From the NCBI GenBank assembly GCA_019114175.1, contig DXFZ01000009.1, forward strand, positions 1 through 54,889: a DNA stretch of 54,889 nucleotides, written 5' to 3'. Both the position numbers and the translations under genes were made by a program. Below the pieces are notes generated by a model that was given only the letters and a program-made list of their open reading frames with translations, made no database searches and had not been told where the DNA came from. Numbering within the stretch: the first letter of the stretch is position 1; the number at the start of each line of letters is the position of its first letter. Origin of the DNA: Candidatus Corynebacterium gallistercoris. Its GTDB lineage: Bacteria; Actinomycetota; Actinomycetes; Mycobacteriales; Mycobacteriaceae. Below, piece after piece: positions 45,746-53,952 of this stretch.

Positions 45746-47365
45746 CTAACCGGTGTACTCCATGGGGGAACCCGGCCCCAGTGGGATTCCCAGCAGCCAC
45801 CAGATGGCGAAGAAGAGGAACCAGCCGAGCAGCATGGATACGGAGTATGGGATGGCGAGGGACATGAGCGTTCCGATGCCAGCCTTCGGGTAGTAGCGCT
45901 GCAGGAAGGTGAGCGCGAGGGCGAAGTAGGGGCTCATCGGCGTGATGATGTTGGAGGGGGAGTCACCGATTCGGAAGAGCATCTGCGTGAGCTCGGGGGA
46001 GTAGCCCACGTACATGAACATCGGCACAACGATCGGTGCCATGAGTGCCCACTGTGCGGAGCCGGAGGTGATGAACAGGTTGATCAGCGCCACCATGATG
46101 ACGAAGGCGAAGAACAGAACCAGGGGTGGCAGGTCAGCCTTCTGCAGCAGGTCGGCGCCGGTGATGGCGGTCCAGGAGCCCAGGTTGGAGTTCTTGAACC
46201 AGGCCAGGAACTGAGACACGGCGAAGAAGAGCACCAACATGGGGACCAGCGTCTTGATGCCGCGGCCCATGAACTCGGGGATGTCTGCGGCGGAGGTGAT
46301 GGTCTTGGCCAGCACGCCGTAGATGAGGCCGAAGAAGAAGAATGCGGCGGCGATGGGCACTGCTACCGACCGGATGAGGGGGCTTTCCATGACGGAGCCG
46401 CCTTCGCCCTGCAGTGGTGAGCCGGGGATGAACAGCAGTCCGAAGTAGAGGACCAGGCCCACCAGGGTGGCTACGCCGGTCCAGGCGAGGGCCTTCTTCT
46501 CGTGGGTTTCGAGCTGGATTTGCTCATCCAGTTCGTCTTGGGTCAGGTCCTTCGCGGACTTGTCAGAGTCGTTATCGAAGCTGACTTCTTCGTAGTCGAT
46601 CTGGTCGTGGTCCACCAGATCGCGGGCCTTCTTGTTGACGAATAGCTCGGTGACGGCGGTGATGATGAGTGCCAGCACCACGGCGGAGGCGGTGACGAAG
46701 AAGTAGTTGGCCAGCGGGGAGACCTCGTAGTTCGGGTCCACGATCTGCGCAGCCGGGGTGGAGATGCTGGCCAGCAGCACGTCCGTGATGTTGAGGATCA
46801 GTGAGGAGTTGAAGCCGGCGGAGCTGGCGGCGAAGGCCACCATCGCGCCCACAATCGGGGAGCGCCCCACGGCGCGGAAGGCCATCGCGCCCAGGGGGAT
46901 GAGGATGACGTAGACCGCGTCGGAAGCGATGGAACCGGTCACGCCCGCGATGGCGACCACGAAGGTCAGCATCTTGGGCCCCACCTTAGAGACAATGGTG
47001 CGGATGACGGCGCTGATGAGGCCAGCGTGCTCAGCCACGGCCACGCCCAGCATGACGATGATGATGACGCCTAGGGGTGGGAATTCCACGTAGTTGGTCA
47101 CCGCATCGGAGATGATGCTGGAGATACCGTCACGGGTGAGGAGGTTCGTGATGGTGACTTCTTCACCGCTTTGCGGATCGGTGGCGGACATGCCGATGGA
47201 GGATCCGATCCAGCTGGTGACGAGAACGAGCCCGCCGAGGATGACAAAGAGCCAGAAGGGGTCAGGCAGTTTATTGCCGATCTTCTCCACTGTCCCAAGG
47301 AAGCCCTTGGGTGGTTGCTTGCCCCTGGGGGCTGGCCTTTGTTTTTCTTTGGTGCTGCTGCTCAT
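45746..47365 (-). CDS. AbgT-family transporter
   Basis: This 539-residue membrane protein matches the AbgT family (E. coli AbgT, Neisseria MtrF), whose members import p-aminobenzoyl-glutamate or export sulfonamides. Typical segments are LPDPFWLFVILGGLVLV near residue 33, VEFPPLGVIIIVMLGVAVAEHAGL, AGVTGSIASDAVYVILIPLGAM, SGSAQWALMAPIVVPMFMYVGYSPE and GDSPSNIITPMSPYFALAL near residue 475. An acidic loop of about 60 residues (near 250-300) separates the two halves. Substrate is uncertain. The ATG at 47365 is the natural start; a strong terminator follows the gene. Confidence 0.9.
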   Translation of the reverse strand: MSSSTKEKQRPAPRGKQPPKGFLGTVEKIGNKLPDPFWLFVILGGLVLVTSWIGSSIGMSATDPQSGEEVTITNLLTRDGISSIISDAVTNYVEFPPLGVIIIVMLGVAVAEHAGLISAVIRTIVSKVGPKMLTFVVAIAGVTGSIASDAVYVILIPLGAMAFRAVGRSPIVGAMVAFAASSAGFNSSLILNITDVLLASISTPAAQIVDPNYEVSPLANYFFVTASAVVLALIITAVTELFVNKKARDLVDHDQIDYEEVSFDNDSDKSAKDLTQDELDEQIQLETHEKKALAWTGVATLVGLVLYFGLLFIPGSPLQGEGGSVMESPLIRSVAVPIAAAFFFFGLIYGVLAKTITSAADIPEFMGRGIKTLVPMLVLFFAVSQFLAWFKNSNLGSWTAITGADLLQKADLPPLVLFFAFVIMVALINLFITSGSAQWALMAPIVVPMFMYVGYSPELTQMLFRIGDSPSNIITPMSPYFALALTFLQRYYPKAGIGTLMSLAIPYSVSMLLGWFLFFAIWWLLGIPLGPGSPMEYTG

Positions 47366-47527
47366 GCTCTTGGGCGCTTTCTCACGTTGAATCGTCAGTT
47401 AAGAGTTCTTTGCGTGGCACTAACTCTAGCTTGTCGGTGTGACGCCGTACACGTTGATGCGTATATTTGCCCCTCATCACCATGTCACAGAAGTCACTTT
47501 GAGCTTCTCTGATCACAATGTCTTCGC

Positions 47528-47533
47528 TAGACT
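47528..47533 (+). promoter_or_regulatory. -10 box of ftsE (leaderless start)
   Basis: TAGACT ends 8 nt before the ftsE GTG, exactly as in prfB, and no ribosome-binding site is present. The start codon lies inside the perfect 10-bp palindrome TGTGATCACA (47541-47550), and TGATCACA also occurs about 34 nt upstream; these could be regulatory. Confidence 0.5.
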
Positions 47534-47541
47534 GACTTGCT

Positions 47542-48231
47542 GTGATCACATTCAGCAATGTTTCGAAGAGCTACAGGACATCCACCCGTCCGGCGCTGGA
47601 CAATATCTCTGTGCAGATTGATAAGGGAGAGTTCGTCTTCCTCATCGGCCCTTCCGGCTCCGGCAAGTCCACATTCCTGCAGCTGATGCTGCGGGAGGAG
47701 AAAGTGGATTCTGGCGACTTGCGAGTCGCTGATTTCCATGTGAACAAGATGAAGGGTAGCCAGGTGCCCAAGCTGCGCCAGCGCATCGGGTACGTCTTCC
47801 AAGATTTCCGGCTGCTGCAGAAGAAGAATGTCTTCGATAACGTCGCCTTCGCCCTCGAGGTGATTGGCAAGAAGCGCTCGGAGATCGAGCAGCTCGTCCC
47901 AGCCGCCCTGAAGACGGTGGGCCTGGATGGCAAGGAGAACCGCTTTCCCCACGAGCTTTCTGGCGGTGAGCAGCAGCGCGTGGCCATCGCGCGCGCCTCG
48001 GTGAACAAGCCGCTGGTACTGCTTGCCGATGAGCCGACCGGCAACTTGGACCCGGATACGTCCTCCGAGATCATGTTGCTGCTCAACCGCATCAACCAAA
48101 ACGGCACCACCGTGGTGATGTCCACCCACGATGATGTTGCGGTGGACTCCATGCGCAAGCGCGTGATTGAACTGTCCAAGGGCAAACTGGTGCGCGATGA
48201 CGCGCACGGCGTCTACGGCGTGGGCCGCTAA
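47542..48231 (+). CDS. ftsE: Cell-division ABC ATPase FtsE
   Basis: This 229-residue ATPase pairs with FtsX to control peptidoglycan hydrolases during division. Motifs are Walker [16 protein letters not shown] near residue 36, the Q-loop [13 protein letters not shown], signature [16 protein letters not shown] near residue 136, Walker [15 protein letters not shown] and the switch His in VVMSTHDD. The start is GTG 47542, which fits the family ([10 protein letters not shown]) and the leaderless -10. ftsX follows after 24 nt. Confidence 0.95.
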   Translation: MITFSNVSKSYRTSTRPALDNISVQIDKGEFVFLIGPSGSGKSTFLQLMLREEKVDSGDLRVADFHVNKMKGSQVPKLRQRIGYVFQDFRLLQKKNVFDNVAFALEVIGKKRSEIEQLVPAALKTVGLDGKENRFPHELSGGEQQRVAIARASVNKPLVLLADEPTGNLDPDTSSEIMLLLNRINQNGTTVVMSTHDDVAVDSMRKRVIELSKGKLVRDDAHGVYGVGR

Positions 48232-48255
48232 CGCGGCTACAGGAAGGGAATACCC

Positions 48256-49158
48256 ATGAAAACGAATTTTGTCTTCCGCGAGGCCTTCACTGGCCTGCGC
48301 CGCAATGCCACGATGACCATCGCCATGATCATCACCACGGCCATCTCCCTGGCACTGCTGGCCACTGGCTTCTTGCTCACCAGCATGACGGAGCGCACCA
48401 AGGAGATCTACATCGACCGGGTGGAGGTCATGGTCCAGTTGGACGATGAGATCTCTGCCACGGATCAGGACTGCTCGTCTGCAGCATGCTCCGAGTTGAT
48501 GGACCAGCTCAATGGCGATGACGGCGTGGAGACCGTCACGTACCGCAACAAGCAACAGTCCTATGACCGCTTCGTGGAACTGTTCCAGGATTCCGATCCC
48601 CGCCTCGTGGAACAGACCAGCGAAGATGCGTTCCCGGCTGCACTGCACATCCGCCTCACGGACCCCACCGAGACCCAGCCGATCGATGACATCCGGGATA
48701 ATCCGGCCGTCATCAACGTCGTGGATCAGGGCGATGATCTGCAGGCTGCTACGGAAAACCTCGATGCGATCCGAAATGCGTCCTTCCTCATCGCAGCAGT
48801 CCAAGCGGTGGCGGCGATCTTCCTCATCATGAACATGGTGCAGATAACCGCATACTCGCGCCGCAATGAAATCAGCATCATGCGCATGGTTGGTGCGTCC
48901 CGCTGGTACACCCAGGCGCCGTTTGTGTTGGAGGCCATCATCGCGGCGACGATCGGCGCGGTGCTCGCTGTCGGCGGCATGTTCGCGGCCAAGACCCTGG
49001 TCGTGGATCGCGCTCTGAAGAGCTTGTATGACTCCCAGATCATCGCGCGGATCACGAACAGTGATATCTGGCTGGCGTCCCCATTCGTGATTTTGGTCGG
49101 CGTGTTGGTGGCTGCGATCACCGCGCAAGTGACCTTGCGCTGGTACGTCAAGAACTAG
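48256..49158 (+). CDS. ftsX: Cell-division membrane protein FtsX
   Basis: This 300-residue protein has the FtsX topology: a first helix ([22 protein letters not shown], residues about 18-42), a large extracytoplasmic domain of about 130 residues, and three C-terminal helices near 175-195, 220-245 and 270-292. The outer domain has two Cys ([11 protein letters not shown]), as in mycobacterial FtsX, where the domain recruits a RipC-type hydrolase. The ATG at 48256 has AGGAAGGG upstream. It is co-transcribed with ftsE. Confidence 0.94.
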   Translation: MKTNFVFREAFTGLRRNATMTIAMIITTAISLALLATGFLLTSMTERTKEIYIDRVEVMVQLDDEISATDQDCSSAACSELMDQLNGDDGVETVTYRNKQQSYDRFVELFQDSDPRLVEQTSEDAFPAALHIRLTDPTETQPIDDIRDNPAVINVVDQGDDLQAATENLDAIRNASFLIAAVQAVAAIFLIMNMVQITAYSRRNEISIMRMVGASRWYTQAPFVLEAIIAATIGAVLAVGGMFAAKTLVVDRALKSLYDSQIIARITNSDIWLASPFVILVGVLVAAITAQVTLRWYVKN

Positions 49159-49195
49159 CGTTCGCGCGGGGGGCGGAGTAGGCTCTATGTTCGTT

Positions 49196-49738
49196 ATGGC
49201 AAAGAAGAGCACCCCCACTGATTCGGGGAAATCCAAAGGTAAAAAGAAGGCAGGCAACGCGAATAAGGGACCTGCCCCTTTGGTGGTGGCCACCAACCGC
49301 AAGGCGCGCCACGATTATCACATTCTGGATACCTACGAGTGTGGTGTGGTGCTGGTGGGTACCGAGGTCAAGGCGCTTCGCGAGGGAAAAGCCAGCCTGG
49401 TGGACGCATACGCCACCATTGACGAGGGGGAGGTGTGGCTGCGGGGGCTGCACATTCCGGAGTACTCCATGGGCAACTGGACCAACCACAGCCCAAGGCG
49501 GACCCGCAAGCTACTCCTGCACCGCCGCGAAATTGACTCTCTGATGGGCAAAGTGCGCGATGGCAACAACACGCTCGTCCCCCTTCAGCTGTACTTCGTG
49601 TCAGGCCGGCTCAAGGTGGAGCTGGCTCTGGCGCGCGGTAAGCAGGAGTATGACAAGCGCCAGGACATTAAGCGCCGCACCGAGGAGCGGGAAGTGACCC
49701 GCGAGCTTGGACGTAGGATCAAGGGCATTAAGGGATAA
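49196..49738 (+). CDS. smpB: SsrA-binding protein SmpB
   Basis: This 180-residue protein binds tmRNA and delivers it to stalled ribosomes. The beta-barrel core covers [40 protein letters not shown] and [32 protein letters not shown]; the basic C-terminal tail ends RRIKGIKG. I chose ATG 49196 because TAGGCT (49179-49184) would put the mRNA 5' end just before it; ATG 49187 is in frame. The tmRNA gene it serves lies about 1.6 kb downstream. Confidence 0.94.
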   Translation: MAKKSTPTDSGKSKGKKKAGNANKGPAPLVVATNRKARHDYHILDTYECGVVLVGTEVKALREGKASLVDAYATIDEGEVWLRGLHIPEYSMGNWTNHSPRRTRKLLLHRREIDSLMGKVRDGNNTLVPLQLYFVSGRLKVELALARGKQEYDKRQDIKRRTEEREVTRELGRRIKGIKG

Positions 49739-49739
49739 C

Positions 49740-50567
49740 GTGGAGCACTGGTGTCTGGAGCATCCGCAAGCGGGACTGTTAGAGGTCTTCGTGGGCGCAG
49801 GAGAGGCGCTACAACAGCTGGATAAGCACTTCCCGCAGGGCGACAAGCTCGCTGATGGGGGCAACCAGGTTCTCGTGCTCCATGACGGGGAAGTAGTAGC
49901 CCGGCTGGAAAGACCCCAATCCCTCAAGCTGGATGTGAGCAAGGGGCGGAAAAGTGTGGAGGAAGGGGAGTATAACTATCACATTGGCTTCGATCTTCCC
50001 CAGCTGGAGTTGCAGCCTAATCTGCTGAGAAACTACCTCTTCACCGTGCGGGTGAAAGACAAAGAGGGGTGGGTTCACTTCGATCCGCCACCCGGCTCCA
50101 TGGCCGAAAAGAAGGCCAAAGAGATGGAGGGGTCTTCCTTCAAGCGCTGGTTGTATCCGATCCTGGCTGGCCTAGGTAAGGGCTCCTGGGCATTGACGGT
50201 CATCATCTTCGGCCCCGTCATCGCAAGGTTTGTCGGCCAGGTCCGTGAATGGCTAGCGCAATATCTGCCGGACTGGCAGCTGCCCTCCATCCCCTGGCCG
50301 GAGATCAACTGGCCGGACATCACCATGCCATCGATCAACCTGCCGGAGATCAACCTGCCCAGCTGGAATCTGCCCGACTGGATGGACCCGATCCTCGAAG
50401 CAATTGCGGTGGCCATGGAGTACTCCAAAGTATGGGTGCCAATACTCATCGGCGTAGCCCTGGGAATCGCGGCGGTCCGCAACAAGCGCAAGTCTGACGA
50501 GCGCAAACAACGGTGGGCGCAACAGCACGAATCACCCGATGACCCAGGGGACGAGGAGCGCGCTTAG
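49740..50567 (+). CDS. Membrane protein with tandem xP pentapeptides, unknown
   Basis: This 275-residue protein is not a family I can name. Residues 1-125 form a soluble domain with beta-rich sequence (LLEVFVGAGEALQQL, YNYHIGFDLPQLELQ, YLFTVRVKDKEGWVHFDPPPGS). A hydrophobic helix follows near 140-160. Then come eight exact tandem pentapeptides of the pattern [LWM]-P-[DSE]-[IW]-x (50265-50384), a second hydrophobic helix near 232-250, and a basic, then acidic, tail. The repeats would sit between the two helices. The start is GTG 49740, two bases after the smpB stop, with AAGGGA upstream, so it is coupled to smpB. Confidence 0.7.
   Translation: MEHWCLEHPQAGLLEVFVGAGEALQQLDKHFPQGDKLADGGNQVLVLHDGEVVARLERPQSLKLDVSKGRKSVEEGEYNYHIGFDLPQLELQPNLLRNYLFTVRVKDKEGWVHFDPPPGSMAEKKAKEMEGSSFKRWLYPILAGLGKGSWALTVIIFGPVIARFVGQVREWLAQYLPDWQLPSIPWPEINWPDITMPSINLPEINLPSWNLPDWMDPILEAIAVAMEYSKVWVPILIGVALGIAAVRNKRKSDERKQRWAQQHESPDDPGDEERA
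50265..50384 (+). repeat. Eight tandem pentapeptide-encoding units
   Basis: Each 15-nt unit encodes [LWM]-P-[DSE]-[IW]-x, for example LPSIP, WPEIN and WPDIT. Wobble bases differ between units, so the repeat is kept at protein level and is not a recent DNA duplication. Confidence 0.8.
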
Positions 50568-50631
50568 GATTTTCTCAGGACGTGATATGCTTCGAGGGAT
50601 TTTTTAACGTTTGCGCTGCTAAGGGGCATAG

Positions 50632-51282
50632 ATGTCGAGGTCATCACAGGGGAAGCCTGCAAGTACATTTAGCTGGAATACAGCTCTCATTGCTGTGGCA
50701 ATCATCGTCGCCGCCGTGATGGGCTTTTTGATTGTGTCCAAGATCTGGTCCGATGGGGAACCGAAGCGGACCATCACTTCCACCGGCATCGGCGGCTCTT
50801 TTGAGGACATCGCTGAGTTGGCCGTGGAGCAATACTCCTACTCCAACGTGGGGCGCTTCAGCGTCGATGGGTACAAGGCATTCCGCTTCACCATCCCGCT
50901 GACCGGGAAGAACTTCCTCATCGCCTATGACGGCGTGGTGAAATCTGGATTGAAGGACGTCCAGGATATCGCGGTGGACATCAAGGATGATGACCGCACC
51001 ATCAGCATCAAGGCCCCGAAGTCTGTTGTCCTGTCCAATGAGATCGAACCATCGTCCGTGGTGGTCTATGACCAATCCTTCAACCCGATCAACCAGCTCG
51101 GCGTGGATGACCTCACCGAGTTCTTGAAGGTTCAAGAGGGTGAGGCTGAAAAGAAAGCGACCGAGAAGGGGTTGCTTGACCGGGCTAACAAGCGAGTGAC
51201 TGAGCTGCTGGAGTCTCAGACGGAGGCGTTTATCGAGGGTACGGACAAAGAAGGCTACGAGATCCAGGTCAAGCTGAGCTAG
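50632..51282 (+). CDS. DUF4230 domain membrane-anchored protein
   Basis: This 216-residue protein has an N-terminal membrane anchor (TALIAVAIIVAAVMGFLIV, about residues 17-35) and a DUF4230 domain outside: ELAVEQYSYSNVGRF, IPLTGKNFLIAYDGVVKSGL and ISIKAPKSVVLSNEIEPSSVVVYDQSFNPI. The C-terminal third is a charged helix (VQEGEAEKKATEKGLLDRANKRVTELL). DUF4230 is of unknown function. The ATG at 50632 has AAGGGG 5 nt upstream. It sits between the pentapeptide membrane protein and tmRNA. Confidence 0.8.
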   Translation: MSRSSQGKPASTFSWNTALIAVAIIVAAVMGFLIVSKIWSDGEPKRTITSTGIGGSFEDIAELAVEQYSYSNVGRFSVDGYKAFRFTIPLTGKNFLIAYDGVVKSGLKDVQDIAVDIKDDDRTISIKAPKSVVLSNEIEPSSVVVYDQSFNPINQLGVDDLTEFLKVQEGEAEKKATEKGLLDRANKRVTELLESQTEAFIEGTDKEGYEIQVKLS

Positions 51283-51379
51283 CTGGGTCCTTTGCCGGGA
51301 AGATCCCCTTGACGCGCGGGAGAGCGGAAGAGTATTCTTAATTCTTCCTGCTGCATGCGTTTCCGCAGCAGGCAATCGC

Positions 51380-51764
51380 GGGGTCGATTTTGGTTTCGAC
51401 TTTGTGAATTGAGCCAGGGGAAGCGTGCCGGTGCAGACAGGAGACCACCGTTAAGCGTCGCTGTAATTCTATAAGCGCCGAGAACACTCAGCGCGACTAC
51501 GCCCTCGCTGCCTAATAGCAGCGACCGCGTGTCTGTCAGACCGGGTTAGTCCCTGACCCGGACCCTGGCATCGACTAAAGGGACTCGCCATCCGGCTTTG
51601 TTGCTTGGACCGGATGGGACTTTTTATCAAGCAACTGGGCCCGTCTTATCAGACTTGTTCGCAAGAGCTGAAGGGCCGAGTAGAGGCGACTAGCGCGAAC
51701 TGCGCACGGAGAAGCCCTGGCGAGGTCGCAAAGGACCCGGGTTCAATTCCCGGCGGCTCCACCA
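51380..51764 (+). ncRNA. ssrA: Transfer-messenger RNA
   Basis: The 5' end GGGGTCG pairs with CGGCTCC near the 3' end to form the tRNA-like acceptor; the T arm (GGGTTCAATTCCC) and an encoded CCA complete it. The tag frame (51477-51515) encodes AENTQRDYALAA followed by TAA TAG, the corynebacterial type ending in the ALAA degradation signal. The length (385 nt) is normal for actinobacteria. smpB lies upstream on the same strand. Confidence 0.97.
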
Positions 51765-51767
51765 TTC

Positions 51768-51798
51768 AGGCGCCAGTCACACGTTGGCTGGCGCCTTT
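51768..51798 (+). terminator. Intrinsic terminator of ssrA
   Basis: A 9-bp perfect stem AGGCGCCAG/CTGGCGCCT with an 11-nt loop is followed by TT. It begins 4 nt after the tmRNA CCA end. Confidence 0.75.
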
Positions 51799-51820
51799 GG
51801 CATGAAAGGAATCCAGTCAC

Positions 51821-52528
51821 ATGCGAGATGTGCAACCACGCACCAGCAAAACTGCCAGCGCCAAGCTGCGCTGGGCGGGCATCGTCATGATCCTCGCCGG
51901 CGCGCTCATTGCCTTTCTCCTAGAGCGCACCTGGCTCCTCGACGGTGACGAGGACACGTGGGAAAACTTCGTCAACTCCCGCTCCGCCGGGGCCACGGAG
52001 TTCTGGTCCACCATCACCATCGCCTTCAACCCGTCGGTGGCTACCATCGTGTCCATCGTGCTCGGGCTTGCCATCTGGCTGCTCATGAAGAGCTGGCGCA
52101 ATGGCCTGTTCCTCGTCGTGTCCATGGTGGTGTCCACCATCATCACCCACGCGCTCAAGGCGTTCGTTGGCCGGGAGCGTCCTCCGGAGATTGACCGGCT
52201 CATCGTGGAGACGAATTTCAGCTTTCCCTCCGGCCACGCCACCGCCGTGTCCGCCATGTGCGTGTCTTTGGCACTGTTGGCCAGCAGCCGTATTGTCAGC
52301 CGCTCCCGCCGCCACTTCTGGTTGAAGCTCATCATCTGGCTCGGCGCCGCGGTGGTCATTGTGGTCATCGCCATCTCGCGGTTGTATTTGGGTGTGCATT
52401 GGGTGAGCGACGTCACCGCCGGTGTGCTCATCGGTTCCGGCACAGCTTTCGCCTTCGCGTGGATGATCACGGTGCCGAAGGCAGCACCCGCGCAGCCGGC
52501 TACCCCAGGGGTTACCCCTACTCGCTAA
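51821..52528 (+). CDS. PAP2-family phosphatase, membrane
   Basis: This 235-residue protein has about six hydrophobic helices and the three PAP2 motifs: KAFVGRERPP, FPSGHATAVSA and SRLYLGVHWVSDVTAG, with the two catalytic His in PSGH and the last motif. The family removes phosphate from membrane lipids such as undecaprenyl pyrophosphate or phosphatidic acid on the outer face. The substrate here is not known. The ATG at 51821 follows GAAAGGA by about 12 nt. It lies directly behind the tmRNA terminator. Confidence 0.9.
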   Translation: MRDVQPRTSKTASAKLRWAGIVMILAGALIAFLLERTWLLDGDEDTWENFVNSRSAGATEFWSTITIAFNPSVATIVSIVLGLAIWLLMKSWRNGLFLVVSMVVSTIITHALKAFVGRERPPEIDRLIVETNFSFPSGHATAVSAMCVSLALLASSRIVSRSRRHFWLKLIIWLGAAVVIVVIAISRLYLGVHWVSDVTAGVLIGSGTAFAFAWMITVPKAAPAQPATPGVTPTR

Positions 52529-52572
52529 ACGGCATTGTTAGCCAGGCCACTGTACAGCTTATTCTGTTCTGC

Positions 52573-53946
52573 ATGAATGCCGTGCTCATTGCCGTAATCG
52601 TCATGCTTGCCCTGGCCTTGTGCCGAGTGCACGTGGTCTTGTCCCTGTTCATCGGTGCCCTCGTGGGCGGCCTGCTCGCTGGCCTGGGGCTGGATGCCAC
52701 CATGGTTGCGTTTGAAGAGGGCCTGTCCGGGGGCGCGAAGATCGCCCTCAGTTACGCCCTGCTGGGCGCCTTCGCCATGGCGGTGGCTTCCGCGGGACTG
52801 CCCAAGCTCCTGGCGGACTGGTTGATCAGCAGCCTCGGGGTGGAAAGCGATAAGGCCAAGGCTCGCACCATAGCGATCACCAAGTGGGGCCTGCTGGCAG
52901 GCATCCTCGCCATGGCGGTGATGAGCCAGAACCTGATCCCGGTCCACATCGCCTTCATCCCGCTGGTCATCCCTCCGCTGCTGGCTGTGTTCAACCGCCT
53001 GCAGCTGGACCGCCGACTCGTCACCTGTATCCTCACCTTCGGCCTCGTGACCACCTACATGTGGATCCCGCTGGGCTTCGGCTCCATCTTCTTGAATGAC
53101 ATCCTGCTCGGCAACATCCAGTCCGCGGGCATGGACACCGCCGGCATTAATGTCATGCAGGCCATGGCCATCCCAGCCGCGGGCATGTTCATCGGCCTGC
53201 TCATTGCCGTGTTCATCACCTACCGCAAGCCCCGCACCTACGCCACGGTGGGCCTGGCGGACGCTCAGGGCGACACGGCGGCGGAAAGCGCGGCGGAAGA
53301 GCCCATTTCTCGCTACAAGATCACGGTGTCCATCATCGCCATCATCGCCACCTTCGGCGTGCAGGTGGCAATGCAGTCCGCCGGCATGGAAGCAGATTCC
53401 TTGCTGGTCGGCGCGCTCGTCGGCCTCGCCATCTTCATGGGCACGGGTGCCGTGAATTGGCGCGCCGCGGACGATGTCTTCACCGCCGGCATGAAGATGA
53501 TGGCGCTGATCGGCTTCATCATGATCACCGCTCAGGGCTTCGCCGCGGTCATGTCCGCCACGGGCGAAGTGGAGTCCCTCGTCACCGCCAGCGCGGACCT
53601 CTTCGCCGGCAACAAGGCTGCTGCCGCCATCGCCATGCTCATCGTGGGCCTCATCGTCACCATGGGCATCGGCTCATCCTTCTCCACGTTGCCGATCATC
53701 GCCACGATCTACGTGCCGCTGTGCGCCTCCATGGGCTTCTCCCCGCTAGCCACGGTCGCGATCATCGGCACCGCGGGCGCTCTCGGTGACGCCGGATCTC
53801 CAGCGTCAGACTCCACCCTGGGCCCTACGTCGGGTCTTAACGCGGACGGCCAGCACGATCACATCCGGGACTCCGTGATCCCCACCTTCCTGCACTTCAA
53901 CATCCCGCTGCTCATCGCCGGCTGGACCGCCGCGATGGTCCTCTAA
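52573..53946 (+). CDS. Na+/H+ antiporter family protein (NhaC-like)
   Basis: This 457-residue membrane protein has 11-12 hydrophobic helices and resembles the YuiF/NhaC branch of Na+/H+ antiporters. Landmarks are LSLFIGALVGGLLAGLGLDATMVAFEEGLSGGAKIALSYALLGAFA near the start, SQNLIPVHIAFIPLVIPPLL, and a conserved C-terminal GTAGALGDAGSPASDSTLGPTSGLNADGQHDHI. ATG 52573 gives the usual N-terminus, but no clear ribosome-binding site is visible; the frame is open upstream into the PAP2 gene. The transported ion is inferred from the family. It is convergent with the acyl-CoA synthetase. Confidence 0.84.
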   Translation: MNAVLIAVIVMLALALCRVHVVLSLFIGALVGGLLAGLGLDATMVAFEEGLSGGAKIALSYALLGAFAMAVASAGLPKLLADWLISSLGVESDKAKARTIAITKWGLLAGILAMAVMSQNLIPVHIAFIPLVIPPLLAVFNRLQLDRRLVTCILTFGLVTTYMWIPLGFGSIFLNDILLGNIQSAGMDTAGINVMQAMAIPAAGMFIGLLIAVFITYRKPRTYATVGLADAQGDTAAESAAEEPISRYKITVSIIAIIATFGVQVAMQSAGMEADSLLVGALVGLAIFMGTGAVNWRAADDVFTAGMKMMALIGFIMITAQGFAAVMSATGEVESLVTASADLFAGNKAAAAIAMLIVGLIVTMGIGSSFSTLPIIATIYVPLCASMGFSPLATVAIIGTAGALGDAGSPASDSTLGPTSGLNADGQHDHIRDSVIPTFLHFNIPLLIAGWTAAMVL

Positions 53947-53952
53947 CGCCCG

